This document shows positions 26,771 to 35,875 of a DNA stretch of 64,000 bases, piece by piece. The stretch is taken from the NCBI RefSeq assembly GCF_945605565.1, contig NZ_OX216966.1:981001-1045000 (forward strand), in the 5' to 3' direction. Within the stretch, counting starts at the first letter, position 1, and each line of letters starts with the position of its first letter. The position numbers were made by a program, and so were the translations under genes. Source of the DNA: Paenibacillus dendritiformis (lineage in GTDB: Bacteria > Bacillota > Bacilli > Paenibacillales > Paenibacillaceae). Under the pieces are notes generated by a model. The model saw only the letters and a program-made list of their open reading frames with translations, did no database searches and had not been told where the DNA came from.

Positions 26771-27730
26771 ATGAGAGCAGTTGAGAAGAAGCGGTGGGTG
26801 TTGTTGGGAGTGGTTATGGCCGTAGGAGTATGGTTTTGGGCGCAGCCGGCGGCTTTGGGGGTTAAGCAATTTTTGAAGAGTGCCCTGACTGAATTGCGGC
26901 CGGACACGGATAATCCGTTGTTCGCGCATTATGAGTTGGGAGCAGAGGCGGCGATCGTCATTGATCAGGATACGGGGAAGGTGCTCTTTTTCAAGAATGA
27001 TCAGGAACGGAAGGCGCCTGCCAGCACGACGAAAATGATGACGGCGCTGCTTGGTCTGGAGCGGAAGCAGGGGAATGAGACGGTGGAAGTGGGCGAGGAG
27101 GTTCTTCTTAAGGAGCCGGGGGAGAGCACGGCCGGGCTGTGGCCGGGTCAGCAGATTTCCTGGTATCAGTTGATTGAAGCGCTGATGCTTCCATCCGGCA
27201 ATGATGCGGCGCGAACGATCGCGGTTCAGATTGGACGCGAGGCAAGCGGCGATCCGGATATGAGCATTGATGAAGCGATGGAGGTGTTCATCCGCTTGAT
27301 GAATGAACGGGCCGAGGAGTTGGGGCTGCGCAATACTCATTTCAACAATCCGCACGGTCTGAACGATCCCGATCATTACAGCTCGGCGTATGATTTGGCG
27401 CTTATTGCCCAGGAGGCGATGAAGAACAAGCATTTCCGTGCAATTGTCCGCACGACGTATGCGGAGGTGACCCCTGCCTCGGTGGGAGCGCAGGGCGATG
27501 TGTCGGGATTGGTCAATCGCAATCAGCTGCTGCAAAAAGGGAGTGAATATTATTATGAAGGAGCCACTGGGATAAAGACCGGCTTCACGGATGAGGCGGG
27601 GTATTGTCTCGTGTCATCGGCGGTGCGGGATGGTCGTCATCTGATTGCCGTCGTGCTCCATTCCACAAGCAATAAGGTATGGAAGGACTCGCACAAGCTG
27701 CTTGATTTCGGATTCGGTCAACTGGATTGA
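26771..27730 (+). CDS. D-alanyl-D-alanine carboxypeptidase (S11, PBP5-like)
   Basis: Trims the terminal D-Ala from peptidoglycan stem peptides outside the membrane. The 319-residue protein has an N-terminal signal or anchor (8-30), SxxK as Ser85-Thr-Thr-Lys88, SGN at 142-144 and KTG at 269-271. It lacks the C-terminal beta-sandwich and amphipathic anchor of DacA, so it may be held by its N-terminal helix. GAAGGTGAG precedes the ATG. Its proximity to the VanRS-like pair 2 kb upstream invites a cell-envelope link, but a terminator and another gene intervene. Confidence 0.9.
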   Translation: MRAVEKKRWVLLGVVMAVGVWFWAQPAALGVKQFLKSALTELRPDTDNPLFAHYELGAEAAIVIDQDTGKVLFFKNDQERKAPASTTKMMTALLGLERKQGNETVEVGEEVLLKEPGESTAGLWPGQQISWYQLIEALMLPSGNDAARTIAVQIGREASGDPDMSIDEAMEVFIRLMNERAEELGLRNTHFNNPHGLNDPDHYSSAYDLALIAQEAMKNKHFRAIVRTTYAEVTPASVGAQGDVSGLVNRNQLLQKGSEYYYEGATGIKTGFTDEAGYCLVSSAVRDGRHLIAVVLHSTSNKVWKDSHKLLDFGFGQLD

Positions 27731-27742
27731 GGATAATAATAG

Positions 27743-27785
27743 ACGCCCCCTGCATGACGGACACCGTCGCGCAGGGGGCGTGTTA
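27743..27785 (+). terminator. Terminator of the carboxypeptidase gene
   Basis: ACGCCCCCTGC (27743-27753) pairs with GCAGGGGGCGT (27771-27781). The stem is very strong; only a short T-rich tail follows. Confidence 0.75.
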
Positions 27786-27861
27786 TAGGGGTTACAAAGA
27801 AAGCGGCAGAACCATAGGTTCAATTGCATCTTTGCGGTTGCAGTTGGTTATGGCTTCGTGA

Positions 27862-28851
27862 TTACTCCACGCGGGAGTTGTTTTTAACGAAGTCGATGAT
27901 CTCGTCTACATAACCGAAGGCAATTGCTGTTACTGTATCGGCTGCGCCGTAGTAAATTGCAATGCGGCCAGTAGCGGCATCCACGAGCGAAGCGCATGGG
28001 AATGCAACGTTCGGAACGTCGCCGACGCATTCGTACAAGGTGGATGGTTGCAGCAGGTATGGCTCGCTGCGGTACAGGACTTTCCATGGTTGCTCCAAGT
28101 CAAGCAGCGCGGCGCCAAATGCGTACACAAAGCCGTTGCAGGAGTTGAGCACGCCGTGGTAGATCATCAGCCAGCCTTCGCTTGTCTCGATTGGGATTGG
28201 GCCTGCGCCAATCTTCTTGCTCTGCCATCCGCCCATTGGCGCCATGACATGGCGGTGATGTCCCCAGTGCTCCAGATCCGGGCTCTCGCTGTAGAAGATA
28301 TCGCCGAATGGAGTATGGCCCGTGTCGGATGGACGGCTCACCATGGCATATTTGCCGTTAATTTTGCGCGGGAACATAACCCCGTTGCGGTTGTATGGCA
28401 AGAATGCATTTTCAAGCTGATGGAATGTCTTGAAATCGTACGTGTAAGCGACACCGATTGTCGGCCCGTGGTAAATGTTGCACCAGGTAACATAGAAGCG
28501 GTCTTCGATCCAGCATACGCGCGGATCGTAGCCTTCGATGAAGTTGCCGATCTCCGGATCGTCGCATTGGAACTTGATTGGTTCCGGGTTGATGTCCCAG
28601 TTCAGGCCGTCTTTGCTGAAGCCGGCATGAAGCCGCATGTAACGGCATTTGTCATCGCAGCGGAAGACGCCTGCAAAGCCGCCTTCGAAAGGAACGACGG
28701 CGCTGTTGAAAATACTGTTGGAATTAGGCAGCAAATCACGCGGGATGACCGGGTTGTTGCTATAGCGCCACAACACCTCTTTATGGCCTGCTGGCCGCTC
28801 TTCCCACGGCATGTTCGGGATATCCGGACCGAGAATCTTCAATTGGCTCAT
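27862..28851 (-). CDS. GH130-family glycoside phosphorylase/hydrolase
   Basis: A 329-residue five-bladed beta-propeller of family GH130, whose best known members phosphorolyse beta-1,4- or beta-1,2-mannosides to mannose-1-phosphate. Markers: [21 protein letters not shown] near the start, [11 protein letters not shown] with the conserved Asp, [12 protein letters not shown], and [14 protein letters not shown]. No signal peptide, so it acts on imported sugar. ATG 28849-28851 follows GAGGAG; a longer frame to 28911 lacks support. It is next to a LacI regulator and a sugar transporter. The exact mannoside or other substrate is not determined. Confidence 0.85.
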   Translation of the reverse strand: MSQLKILGPDIPNMPWEERPAGHKEVLWRYSNNPVIPRDLLPNSNSIFNSAVVPFEGGFAGVFRCDDKCRYMRLHAGFSKDGLNWDINPEPIKFQCDDPEIGNFIEGYDPRVCWIEDRFYVTWCNIYHGPTIGVAYTYDFKTFHQLENAFLPYNRNGVMFPRKINGKYAMVSRPSDTGHTPFGDIFYSESPDLEHWGHHRHVMAPMGGWQSKKIGAGPIPIETSEGWLMIYHGVLNSCNGFVYAFGAALLDLEQPWKVLYRSEPYLLQPSTLYECVGDVPNVAFPCASLVDAATGRIAIYYGAADTVTAIAFGYVDEIIDFVKNNSRVE

Positions 28852-29138
28852 GATGTGACTCCTCACTTTGCAAATAATGTCATGATGATATGGTACAGCG
28901 TGGATAGACATGCACCTTCAGGCCGGCGAAGCTCTCCAGCCCTTGCCTTACAGTCTGGGCAGGAAGGACCCATCATAGACCTGGGCGGTCACCACCTGCT
29001 GCCGGCGAATGCCGCCGTGCCGAAAAGTGGCACAGGACAAAACGCCTTTTTCCTACCTCCAGAGTAATCGAGACTTGGCATAATGTCAAGTTGATAATGT
29101 GCATTTTGCATCTAAAATCCTACAAAACCATCCGATTT
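28852..29138. other. 5' region of the GH130 gene
   Basis: Gene-free. A minus-strand TTGACA (complement of 29084-29089) lies downstream of the palindrome at 29139 in the direction of GH130 transcription, with a weak -10 17 bases further on. No other element is seen. Confidence 0.4.
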
Positions 29139-29166
29139 AACTTACATTTTAAAATGAATGTAAGTT
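29139..29166. promoter_or_regulatory. Palindromic operator upstream of the GH130 gene
   Basis: AACTTACATT (29139-29148) and AATGTAAGTT (29157-29166) are perfect 10-bp inverted arms. The arms closely match those of the palindrome at 30330-30358 beside the LacI gene, so the same regulator probably binds both. Confidence 0.65.
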
Positions 29167-29225
29167 TACATTTGAAAGCATGCAGTGTAAGAGGAGGCCG
29201 GCGCCGGTCACTGGGGAGGGCGGGC

Positions 29226-30257
29226 TTACGACTCCCGCCACATAATCTCGACATCGAGCCGGATCATCTCGTGCGGCCGCTTCGGATGCTTCATTCTCCA
29301 TACGATTTGGTCGCCTGCCCGCATGCCCATTTCCTCCTTAGGGACATGCACGGTCGTCAGGGACGGCTGTATCAGTATCGATTCCGCGATATTGTCGAAG
29401 CCGGTCAATGCGATATCGCCCGGGATGCTGAGCCCCGCTTGGCGAATAATAGTCATCATCTCAAGCGCGATAGCGTCGTTCTCGCAGACGAAGGCAGTCG
29501 GTTGCCGCTTCATGGCGTGAAATTCTTCCCGCAGTTCCGTCACCGTGTAATAATGGCGCTGCATGCGGTTGATGATGCAGTATTGCTCATCCGCTTCCAT
29601 GCCGTGCTCCCTTAAGGCGAGCTGGAAGCCTTCCCAGCGCTCACGGTAGCTCAGGCACGAGCCGATATCTCCCACGAAGCCGATATTCCGGTGGCCTTGC
29701 TCGATAAGCTTGCTCGTCAGCTTATAGACGCTGTGCTTGTTGTCGGCCAGCAAAATGTCGCATTTCAAATCGCCGGGCTTATAATCGGCATGCGTATCGA
29801 TGAACAGGGATGCCGTTCCGGTAGAGGCGATCATCTCGTAATATTCGCGGAGGAACGGCCCGATCGTGATGACTCCCGCCGGCTTCTGCTGGTGAAAGAG
29901 TCCCGGAAGGAGAAGCTGGCGCTCTTCCTCCATATCGACGATGGTCATCGTCAACGTGCAGCCTGCTTCCTTCAGCGTTGCATTCAGCCCCTTCAGGAAG
30001 GACATCCAATAAGGATTGCCCATATAATCCGAATGGGTCAGCAGCGCAACAAGCCGGTTCTCCGCGGCGTAAGTCTCGGAGGAGGCCAGTTCATGATGAA
30101 TCTTCATATAACCGAGCTCGACCGCCTTTTGCAGGACGCGCCGCTTCGTGTCTTCACGCAGACCGGGGTCGTTGTTGAGGGCTTTGGATACCGTGTTCCG
30201 GGACAGGCCCAGGGCGTCGGCGATATGCTGCTGAGTAACTTTCGTTTTATGTGACAT
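29226..30257 (-). CDS. LacI-family transcriptional regulator
   Basis: A 343-residue repressor: LacI helix-turn-helix at residues ~5-50 (TQQHIADALGLSRNTVSKAL), then a periplasmic-binding-protein-like sugar domain (VITIGPFL, NIGFVGDIGSCLSYRERWEGF, AFVCENDAIALEMM, GFDNIAES, TTVHVPKEEMG). It lies between GH130 and the SBP operon, with near-identical palindromes at both. Likely role: sugar-responsive control of this locus and of itself. Confidence 0.92.
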   Translation of the reverse strand: MSHKTKVTQQHIADALGLSRNTVSKALNNDPGLREDTKRRVLQKAVELGYMKIHHELASSETYAAENRLVALLTHSDYMGNPYWMSFLKGLNATLKEAGCTLTMTIVDMEEERQLLLPGLFHQQKPAGVITIGPFLREYYEMIASTGTASLFIDTHADYKPGDLKCDILLADNKHSVYKLTSKLIEQGHRNIGFVGDIGSCLSYRERWEGFQLALREHGMEADEQYCIINRMQRHYYTVTELREEFHAMKRQPTAFVCENDAIALEMMTIIRQAGLSIPGDIALTGFDNIAESILIQPSLTTVHVPKEEMGMRAGDQIVWRMKHPKRPHEMIRLDVEIMWRES

Positions 30258-30319
30258 GGGTTCATCGCTCCGATTCGTGGTGGTTGATCCTAGTTTCGTG
30301 CTATAAAGTGTTTAGTATT

Positions 30320-30358
30320 AGTATAGTTTAACTTTACATTTTTGACAAATGTAAAGTT
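30320..30358 (-). promoter_or_regulatory. Promoter of the LacI gene with a 12+12 palindrome
   Basis: AACTTTACATTT (30330-30341) and AAATGTAAAGTT (30347-30358) are perfect inverted arms around 5 bases. On the minus strand TTGTCA (30343-30348), a 17-base spacer and TATACT (30320-30325) form a good promoter. The palindrome covers the -35 and spacer, so binding would block the regulator's own transcription. The site also faces the SBP operon on the other side. Confidence 0.75.
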
Positions 30359-30456
30359 GCAGATGGTGGGCAAGCGTCGAAGATGGATCATCCCGACCGG
30401 GCAGGACGGCCGCTTGAAACGGTTAGCGGAAGAAGAGTAGAATAAGCTTTGGACAA

Positions 30457-30494
30457 GGGTCTATCAGAACATGCATACTGATAGGCCCTTTTTG
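30457..30494 (+). terminator. Terminator-like hairpin in the leader of the SBP operon
   Basis: GGGTCTATCAG (30457-30467) and CTGATAGGCCC (30478-30488) pair with one G-U wobble, followed by TTTTTG. It lies 55 bp upstream of the SBP start, and no plus-strand gene ends nearby. It may act as an attenuator in the leader. Confidence 0.6.
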
Positions 30495-30548
30495 TATATA
30501 TCGCGGCATGGAGTCACGAACTTTAACATCAGGAAAGGAGAGAGAGAA

Positions 30549-32201
30549 GTGCAGGAGTATAAGGGGACAACGGTGGCAAGGAAAATGTTGAATACGCTTT
30601 CAATGTTGTTGAGGCCGATGTGCGGAAGATGGAAGTCCATCCTGGCAGCCGGGACATGCTGTTCGTTAGCGCTGCCGCTCGCCGGCTGTCAACCGTCAAA
30701 CGTGGATTGGATGAAGGCCGAGCGGGATCGAACGAGTCCCTCGGTCACCATCGTGCTGAACAGTCTTGGGATTAAGTTCCCCGAGCCTTGGACAGAGAAT
30801 GATAACCCGTATTTGTCGTATATCGAAGACAAGACGGGGCTCCATGTGGAGGTCATTATCCCTCCGTCGCACCGGTACGAGGATCGGGTCGGAGTCATGA
30901 TGATGTCGAGCCATACGCCTGATCTGATCAGCATTTCCGATCCGAATTGGGTCTCGCATTACGCGCGCAAGCAGATGCTGGCTCCGCTCGATCATTTGAT
31001 TGAGCGCTATGCTCCGCAGTTGAAGGAGCGGATTCCCGCCGAAGTGTGGGAGCAGGTATCCTTCAACGGCCAAGTGTATGCCATTCCAAGCCTGAACGAA
31101 GCGAAAGGATTGGAAATGATGTACATCCGCAAAGATTGGCTGGACCGTCTTGGTCTTGCGCCGCCCGCGACGTTAGAGGAGACCGTCGGTGTGATGCGGG
31201 CTTTTGCCGCCTTCGATCCGGACGGCAACAGTATACGGAATAGATACGGTACCAGCTTTATTGAGGATTTCGGGCGATCTTCCCCGTGGTTCGGCGCTTT
31301 CGGCGTGCAGCTGAATCAGTGGACGGAGCGTGACGGCAAGCTGGTCTATTCCAACATTTTGCCGGAAATGAAAGACGCCCTCGCCTTCATGCGCGGACTG
31401 GTGGCGGAAGGGCTCGCCGACCCGCTGTTCCCGATTCAGACGCAGCGGGGGCTGGAGCGGCAAGTCATTGACGGACGAATCGGGATGTTCACCGGCACAT
31501 GGTATGACACCCGCGGCGTGCTGGAGAAAAGCGCGGCCCGCGACCCGCAAGCGGAATGGATCACGCTTCCGTATCCGCAAGGACCCGGCGGGGCCGGCAC
31601 GTATGCGCTGCCGACGGTACGTTCCTATCAAGTCATTCCGGCCACGAGCCCGCACGCGGTGGAAGTGCTGCAGCTGTTGAATTTCATTTCCGGCGAGGGG
31701 AGGGACACGTTGAAGTTCGGCTTCGAAGGGGAAGTGTGGGAATGGAAGGATGGCAGGCGGGTGACGGACATGGGCGTGCATAACCGGGATCAGTACCGTG
31801 GCCTGTATGCCAATCTGGCCGATCTTCCCGAGAGCGGCTACATCCGCAGCCGGCTGGATTCGCTTGGCTTGCGCTATCACTTGTACGATAACCTTCGGCA
31901 TATTTCTCCTTATGTGATGCCGAGCGCTTTTCGGTCGCTTCCGACCCCAGCGATGACCCGATACTCGCCGCTTCTGGCGAAGAAGAACGACCGGCTGATT
32001 GAGATTGTGCTCGGGGAGCGGCCGCTGGACGATTTCGATGCGTTTGCGGCCGAGTGGCTGGCCGAAGGCGGAGAAGAGATGACGCGCGAAGCGAATGCAT
32101 GGTTCCAGTACAGCCGGAACCAGACAAGGCGCGAAGCGGCGCGCGATGGATCCGGTCATACACGGGAAGGAAGTGACAGCCATGCTCCGGGAGCTTTCTA
32201 A
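30549..32201 (+). CDS. Extracellular solute-binding lipoprotein (sugar ABC importer)
   Basis: A 550-residue substrate-binding protein of the LplA/YtcQ type, typical of Paenibacillus carbohydrate importers. Starting at GTG 30549 (AGGAGAGAG upstream), it has a signal peptide ending in the lipobox LAGC, then two-lobed SBP text (FPEPWTENDNPYLSYIEDKTG-like start, DLISISDPNW, AIPSLNEAKGLEMMYIRKDWLD). The kinase gene starts 20 bases before its end. Together with permeases at 35876 and 36921 it would capture an oligosaccharide. A second SBP ends the operon, so the two may differ in ligand, or one may serve the sensor. Confidence 0.88.
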   Translation: MQEYKGTTVARKMLNTLSMLLRPMCGRWKSILAAGTCCSLALPLAGCQPSNVDWMKAERDRTSPSVTIVLNSLGIKFPEPWTENDNPYLSYIEDKTGLHVEVIIPPSHRYEDRVGVMMMSSHTPDLISISDPNWVSHYARKQMLAPLDHLIERYAPQLKERIPAEVWEQVSFNGQVYAIPSLNEAKGLEMMYIRKDWLDRLGLAPPATLEETVGVMRAFAAFDPDGNSIRNRYGTSFIEDFGRSSPWFGAFGVQLNQWTERDGKLVYSNILPEMKDALAFMRGLVAEGLADPLFPIQTQRGLERQVIDGRIGMFTGTWYDTRGVLEKSAARDPQAEWITLPYPQGPGGAGTYALPTVRSYQVIPATSPHAVEVLQLLNFISGEGRDTLKFGFEGEVWEWKDGRRVTDMGVHNRDQYRGLYANLADLPESGYIRSRLDSLGLRYHLYDNLRHISPYVMPSAFRSLPTPAMTRYSPLLAKKNDRLIEIVLGERPLDDFDAFAAEWLAEGGEEMTREANAWFQYSRNQTRREAARDGSGHTREGSDSHAPGAF

Positions 32202-34002
32202 TCGGTTCCGCCAACGCATTCAGTGGCGCTTGACCGTTTATTTCGTGCTCATTCTCGTTCCGCTGACGCTTACCGGCTGGTTCTCGAATGAGCGCTCGCA
32301 GCAATTGCTGCTGTCCGAGACGACGGCGCGAACGGAAAGCGCGATGCACGCGCTGATGGACAATATCGAGCTCGTGCTGCAAAACGTGGAGGAGCTGTCG
32401 GCCATGCTGTCGACCGATCCGGAGATTATCGCGACGCTGAAGCAAGGAAATCGCGCACTGGGGCCGCGTGAGGTGATGTCGTTCGCCCGCATGAAGCGCC
32501 AGTTCTCCGACTTCCTGTCCATCCATCCGATGTTCTCCCAGATTGCCGTCTATCATGATCATTCCAATGCCGTCATCTCTACGGCGCATGGCGTACTGCC
32601 CGTCGACCGCGCGAATGAGCGCATCTGGCTGCGGCAGACGCTGAACGGGATGGGGACGGGCATTGTGTTCATGCAGCCGGACGAACGCATCGGCGGAGGG
32701 AAGCCGTTCGGTCAAGTATTCGGCGTCGACAGTCTGGCCGTGGTGCGATCGATGGATATCTACAATCCGGACCGGGAACGGCATGCGCTCATTATTAGTC
32801 TGAATATAGCGCGCTTGCAGCAATATATCCGCTCCCTTCTGCCCTCGGCCCAGTCCGAGCTTCATCTGTATACGGCCGATGGGAAGTGGGTCGCGGGAAC
32901 AGGCCGGCAGCCCGAATCGGTTGACAGCTACGCTAAGCATGCTGAGGCGCGCGATCAAGTGCTCATCCGGGCGGTATCGCCTTATTACGGCTGGACTCTG
33001 ACGCTGGCCCAGCCCAAAAGGGAAATCTTCGCGCAATCCAGTCAGTTGGAGCATTATGCCGTGTTCATGATCGCGCTCAGCATCGTTCTTGCTTTACTTA
33101 TGGCCTTCAGCATCTATACCGGCATCGCCGCGCCGCTGCGGAAGCTTGCCCGCGGCATGCGGGCGATAACCGGCGGCAATCTGGATGTGCGGCTCGAATC
33201 GGATCGGAGGGACGAATTCGGCATCGTGACGGATTTGTTCAATCAAATGGCCTCGAAGCAGCATCATCTCATTCGGGACCACTATGAGCAGAGCCTCAGG
33301 CTGGCCAATACGGAATTGAAGCTGCTCCAGTCGCAGATTCATCCTCATTTCTTGTACAACACCTTGGATTCTATCTATTGGATGGCGCAGCAGTCCGAGG
33401 CGGAGGACATCGCGGAGATGGTCCTGAATTTGTCACGCTTTTTCCGGCTCAGCCTCAGCAAGGGCAAGGATGTGCTCACCGTCAAGGAAAGCCTGGAGCA
33501 CCTGCATGTGTACATCCGCATTCAGCAGCTGCGGTTCATGGATCAATTCCGGGTGGAGTATGACATCGATCCGCAGACGGAGCCGCTGCCCATCGTCAAG
33601 CTGCTCGTGCAGCCGATCGTCGAGAACGCGATTATCCATGGCGTGGAGAAATCGGGGCGGGAGGCGATGCTGCGCATTGCGACGCGGCTGGAGGACATCG
33701 GAGCGCGGCCAGCGCTCGTCATCGCGGTAACCGACTCGGGCGCGGGGATGGCGGATGCGGCACGGGAGCGGCTGCAGCGGGAGCTGTCGGAGGTGCTGCA
33801 GCAGCCCGATCAGCATCAGGCGCAGCCGGATGGGCATGCGGGCGCGGGCTACGGGCTAAGGAACGTGGCGGCGCGCATACGCCTGAATTACGGCCCGCAA
33901 GCCGATATCCGCATTGACAGCGCTCCTGGAGAGGGCACGGCCGTCACGCTCGTACTGCCGCTGGGAGCGCCGCCGGACGAGACGGCGCTGCGCACGGGAT
34001 AA
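32182..34002 (+). CDS. YesM-type sensor histidine kinase
   Basis: A 606-residue sensor of the YesM (LytS-like His_kinase) group. A membrane helix at ~17-33, an extracellular Cache-like domain, a second helix at ~292-315, HAMP (~316-368), the His motif QSQIHPHFLYNTLD around His387, and an ATPase domain with QPIVENAIIHG, DSGAGM and GYGLRNVAARI. ATG 32182 (AAGGAAGTGA upstream) is chosen; it overlaps the SBP gene by 20 bases. Such kinases sense extracellular sugar, often with the SBP, and drive the following AraC-type regulator. Confidence 0.92.
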   Translation: MLRELSNRFRQRIQWRLTVYFVLILVPLTLTGWFSNERSQQLLLSETTARTESAMHALMDNIELVLQNVEELSAMLSTDPEIIATLKQGNRALGPREVMSFARMKRQFSDFLSIHPMFSQIAVYHDHSNAVISTAHGVLPVDRANERIWLRQTLNGMGTGIVFMQPDERIGGGKPFGQVFGVDSLAVVRSMDIYNPDRERHALIISLNIARLQQYIRSLLPSAQSELHLYTADGKWVAGTGRQPESVDSYAKHAEARDQVLIRAVSPYYGWTLTLAQPKREIFAQSSQLEHYAVFMIALSIVLALLMAFSIYTGIAAPLRKLARGMRAITGGNLDVRLESDRRDEFGIVTDLFNQMASKQHHLIRDHYEQSLRLANTELKLLQSQIHPHFLYNTLDSIYWMAQQSEAEDIAEMVLNLSRFFRLSLSKGKDVLTVKESLEHLHVYIRIQQLRFMDQFRVEYDIDPQTEPLPIVKLLVQPIVENAIIHGVEKSGREAMLRIATRLEDIGARPALVIAVTDSGAGMADAARERLQRELSEVLQQPDQHQAQPDGHAGAGYGLRNVAARIRLNYGPQADIRIDSAPGEGTAVTLVLPLGAPPDETALRTG

Positions 34003-34074
34003 GGCTTGCTGCCAGGACGGTGGGGATTGGAATTTACGATTTGGACTTTTAAAAAGAGGACAGGAGGGAGCAGC

Positions 34075-35700
34075 ATGAATTTGCTAATCATCGAGGATGA
34101 ACCGCGGCTTCGCCACAGCTTGACGGAGTTGATGCCATGGGAGCAGGCCGGCATAACCGGGGTGACGGCGGCCGCGACGGCGGAAGAAGGGAAGCGGTGG
34201 CTGCAGGTGAAGCGTCCGGACATTTTAATGGTCGATATTCAGCTGCCGGACGGGAACGGCCTTGATCTGGCGCGGCAGGCAATGGCCTGGAATGCCGAGG
34301 TGAAGGCCATTATTTTGAGCGGCCATGATCACTTTCCGTACGCGCAGGAAGCGCTTGCCCTGGGCGTCAAGCAATATTTGCTCAAGCCGGCGGGCCAGGA
34401 TGCGATTGTGCGGGCGGTCGCGGAGGCGGTCGCGGAACGCCGCCGGGAGATTCAGCGCAAGCATGACTATGCCTCGCTGCGCCAGCAATGGCAGGCCCAT
34501 CTGCCGGCGCTGCAGCAGCGCACGCTGCGCCTGGGCCTGGAGGGCGGCCTGCCTGCCGAGGCCTTCCGCCTGCGGATGGCGGAGCTGGGCATCACGCTCA
34601 ATGCGGACGAGCGCTATGCGGTGATGGTGATGGAGCCCGATCCCGTGCCCCCTGAGCGGGTGCGGGCATTCGGAGAGGATACCGCGTTGATTCACTTTGC
34701 TGTCGGCCAGGTGGCTGAAGAGACGCTCCGCTCGATGGGAGCCCGCTCGGCCTTGATCTGCCGTGATGTCGATAAGCCGATCGTCATTCTGTTCCGGCAT
34801 GCTCCCGGCGATGGCGGCACGGCGGACGGGGACGCGGTCATCGCTATCCATGCCATGGCGGGCGCGATGTTGGAGCATATCAAGACATCGCTCAAGCTGA
34901 CGGCCAGCGCTGGCATCAGCTCTGCGCATGGAGGGTTGGAGGATGCGCCCCGCTTATACAAGGAGGCGATGTTCGCGCTGGGCCAACGGCTCGTGCACGG
35001 GGGCGACCTCGTCATCCCGTATCGCGAAGGCGGGTTCACTCCGCCGCCGGATGCGGCAGCAGTCCAGGGCGAGCGCTGGATGCGCGAATTGGATATCGCA
35101 TGGAGCATCGGCGACGAGCAGCAGGCGTCAGCGGCGGCGGGGGCCTGGATCGGCGAGGTGTGCGCCATCGAGCAGGCCGAGGCGCTCAAGGAGCAAATGT
35201 TGCTGCTGCAGTCGTGGATCGTTACGTGGATGCACAAGCAGGGGTGGTCGCTCCATGAGGTGATGCAGGAGGACGCAGCATGGTTCCACCATGCGTCGGA
35301 GCTTCGTACGAAGCAGGAATGGAGCGGTTGGATGCGGAGCGCGATTCGGCGCATCGGCGCGCAATCCTGCCTGGTCAGGCGGAGCGGCGGCAATCGGCTC
35401 GTGGCGGAAGTGAAGGAGTTGATCGAGCGGGAGCTTCACGGCGAGCTGTCGCTGCAAGGGGTTGCGGATCGGCTGTTCATTAACGCCTCTTACTTGAGCA
35501 GGCTGTTCAAGCAGGAGATGGAGCAGCCGTTCTCCGCCTATGTGCTGGAGCGCCGCATGGAGCGGGCCAAGGAGGCGCTCTTTCAAGGGAAGCGGGTGTA
35601 TGATGCCGCTCAAGCTGCCGGCTTCCGCGATGTCAGTTATTTTACGAAGGTGTTCCGCAAATATTGGGGAGTCACGCCGAGTGAATGGAAGCGGGGATAG
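34075..35700 (+). CDS. YesN-type response regulator with AraC HTH
   Basis: A 541-residue regulator: receiver domain with Asp54 (LMVDIQLPDG) and Lys in YLLKPAGQD, a long middle region, and a C-terminal AraC double helix-turn-helix (LSLQGVADRLFINASYLSRL ... AAQAAGFRDVSYFTKVFRKY). AGGAGGGAG precedes ATG 34075; it follows the kinase by 72 bp. It presumably activates this transporter operon when the partner kinase signals. Confidence 0.93.
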   Translation: MNLLIIEDEPRLRHSLTELMPWEQAGITGVTAAATAEEGKRWLQVKRPDILMVDIQLPDGNGLDLARQAMAWNAEVKAIILSGHDHFPYAQEALALGVKQYLLKPAGQDAIVRAVAEAVAERRREIQRKHDYASLRQQWQAHLPALQQRTLRLGLEGGLPAEAFRLRMAELGITLNADERYAVMVMEPDPVPPERVRAFGEDTALIHFAVGQVAEETLRSMGARSALICRDVDKPIVILFRHAPGDGGTADGDAVIAIHAMAGAMLEHIKTSLKLTASAGISSAHGGLEDAPRLYKEAMFALGQRLVHGGDLVIPYREGGFTPPPDAAAVQGERWMRELDIAWSIGDEQQASAAAGAWIGEVCAIEQAEALKEQMLLLQSWIVTWMHKQGWSLHEVMQEDAAWFHHASELRTKQEWSGWMRSAIRRIGAQSCLVRRSGGNRLVAEVKELIERELHGELSLQGVADRLFINASYLSRLFKQEMEQPFSAYVLERRMERAKEALFQGKRVYDAAQAAGFRDVSYFTKVFRKYWGVTPSEWKRG

Positions 35701-35875
35701 AGGAGAATGCCATCGGGGGAACGGGCAAGGCGGCGCTCCCGGCGCATAGCCATCAATTTACCAGAAGAAGTCATGGCTTTCCCGTTTTCCTGATGGCGGC
35801 CGTCCCTTACGCTAGTAATACAGAAATATATCACAGCCGATACGGGGGACAGGGCCCAAGAAAGGAGGGAGGCCA

